From Nitrospiraceae bacterium (GTDB taxonomy: Bacteria > Nitrospirota > Nitrospiria > Nitrospirales > Nitrospiraceae), in the NCBI GenBank assembly GCA_014534095.1, contig JACVSD010000111.1, positions 1 to 5,595 of the forward strand: a stretch of DNA of 5,595 nt, in the 5' to 3' direction. Numbering within the stretch: the stretch's first letter is position 1; the number at the start of each line of letters is the position of its first letter. A model generated the notes under the pieces. That model did not search any database, was not told where the DNA came from, and was given only the letters and a program-made list of their open reading frames with translations. A program made the translations under genes and the position numbers. Below, piece after piece: positions 4,795 to 5,595 of the stretch.

Positions 4795-5595
4795 ATGAGT
4801 ACATCGACCCACATTGTCATTCTCGGCGCCGGGCCCGGCGGCTACGTAGCGGCCATCCGAGCGGCGCAACTCGGTGCGCGCGTCACCGTCATCGAGCGGC
4901 ACGCCCTCGGCGGCGTGTGTTTGAACTGGGGCTGTATTCCGAGCAAGGCCCTGTTATCCGTCATTGAACTCGGCGACAAATTGAAAAAATCCGAAGACCT
5001 CGGACTCCTGCTGTCTGCGCCGCCCCGCTACGATCTGGCGCGGATGGTGGCCCGGAAAAACAAGGTGGTGGCCGGCCTCGTCAAAGGCATTGGCACCTTG
5101 TTCAAGACCTGGAACATCGACCTCGTCATCGGATCCGGCGAATTGCTGGACGCGCGTACCGTCGAGGTCACCGGCGCAGACGGAACCAAGCGGACGGTCC
5201 AAGGCGACGCCGTGATCATCGCCACCGGCTCGTCCTGGCCGGCGCTGGCGCAATTTCCCATCGACGGTCGGCAGGTCATCACGAGCCAACACGCGCTCGA
5301 CCTCGAGGTGGCTCCCGGACGAATGGTGATTCTCGGTGCCGGCGTGGAAGGCTGCGAGTGCGCCTCGCTCTTTAGCGGGCTGGGCACGCAGGTCACTCTG
5401 GTGGAATTGCAGCCGCGCGTGTTGCCGCTCGAAGACGAAGAACTCTCCACCATGATGGAGCGGGAGCTGAAGAAACGCGGGGTGGAGGTCCGGACCGGTA
5501 CGACCATTAAGGCGGTGGATCACACCGCAGTGCTCTCCGTCACGCTCGCCGACGACACGAAGGTGGACACCGATGTATTGCTGATCTCGATTGGG
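4795..5595 (+). CDS. lpdA: Dihydrolipoyl dehydrogenase (E3/L-protein), N-terminal part
   Basis: This flavoenzyme (EC 1.8.1.4) reoxidises dihydrolipoyl groups on GcvH or 2-oxoacid dehydrogenase E2 subunits and reduces NAD+. The first 267 codons are present. The frame runs off the window, with roughly 200 residues missing by comparison with the family. Visible parts are the FAD-binding GAGPGG (11-16) after strand HIVIL, Glu34 that ends the second strand, the redox-active disulfide in GGVCLNWGCIPSKALL (Cys42, Cys47), the second flavin motif VIIATGS (140-146), and the NAD-binding GAGVEGCE (181-188). In that last motif Glu185 and Cys187 replace residues that are more often hydrophobic. The start is ATG 4795; GTG 4780 is an in-frame alternative. 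Neither has a clear Shine-Dalgarno sequence. The gene is 73 bases after gcvH with no terminator between. The NAD motif and disulfide separate it from glutathione or mercuric reductases, though the missing C-terminal His-Glu pair cannot be checked. Confidence 0.94.
   Translation, partial: MSTSTHIVILGAGPGGYVAAIRAAQLGARVTVIERHALGGVCLNWGCIPSKALLSVIELGDKLKKSEDLGLLLSAPPRYDLARMVARKNKVVAGLVKGIGTLFKTWNIDLVIGSGELLDARTVEVTGADGTKRTVQGDAVIIATGSSWPALAQFPIDGRQVITSQHALDLEVAPGRMVILGAGVEGCECASLFSGLGTQVTLVELQPRVLPLEDEELSTMMERELKKRGVEVRTGTTIKAVDHTAVLSVTLADDTKVDTDVLLISIG

Noticed and set aside
4954..5523. 189-codon and 159-codon minus-strand open frames
   Set aside because: Both are shadows of lpdA, which shows the FAD, disulfide and NAD motifs on the plus strand.

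Overview
The window is about 5.6 kb of fairly GC-rich bacterial chromosome carrying ordinary housekeeping genes and one small toxin-antitoxin locus. Gene content, the flavour of the proteins and the order mtnA, small genes, ndk, gcvH, lpdA suggest a Nitrospira-like member of the Nitrospirota. This is an impression from the sequence alone, not a database result, and the phylum is uncertain. I see no rRNA, tRNA, CRISPR array, insertion sequence or phage gene.

Layout, left to right. (1) 1-801, plus strand: the C-terminal part of a DUF2723/TMEM260-like polytopic membrane protein, cut by the window edge. (2) 952-1230, minus strand: a small uncharacterised helical protein, convergent with the first gene. 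(3) 1231-1389: a divergent promoter region. It holds two possible sigma70-type promoters placed so that both flanking genes could make nearly leaderless mRNAs, plus repeated ATCAGC/GCTGAT half-sites. (4) 1390-2421: mtnA, the methylthioribose-1-phosphate isomerase of methionine salvage. (5) 2441-2689: a small single-pass membrane protein of unknown role, followed by about 190 bp without a convincing gene. (6) 2884-3567: a Phd/VapB-type antitoxin and a PIN-domain VapC-type toxin, closed by a hairpin terminator. (7) 3615-4116: a good sigma70 promoter, a strong ribosome-binding site and ndk, nucleoside diphosphate kinase. (8) 4117-4334: a GC-rich hairpin and a second good promoter. (9) 4335-5595: gcvH, the lipoyl carrier of the glycine cleavage system, then the first 267 codons of lpdA, dihydrolipoyl dehydrogenase.

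How the genes fit together. gcvH and lpdA are functional partners: H-protein carries the lipoyl arm and LpdA reoxidises it with NAD+. Together they link to glycine/one-carbon metabolism or to 2-oxoacid dehydrogenases, although gcvT and gcvP are not visible here. mtnA and ndk are stand-alone housekeeping genes with their own start signals. The toxin-antitoxin pair sits between them as an independent two-gene unit.

I found no clear undescribed multi-gene system. The most unusual signals are regulatory: the paired possible leaderless starts around 1231-1389, a chain of ATGA-overlapping mini-ORFs ahead of the antitoxin, mutually exclusive hairpins at the toxin gene's 3' end, and a small membrane-protein ORF that may be frameshifted.
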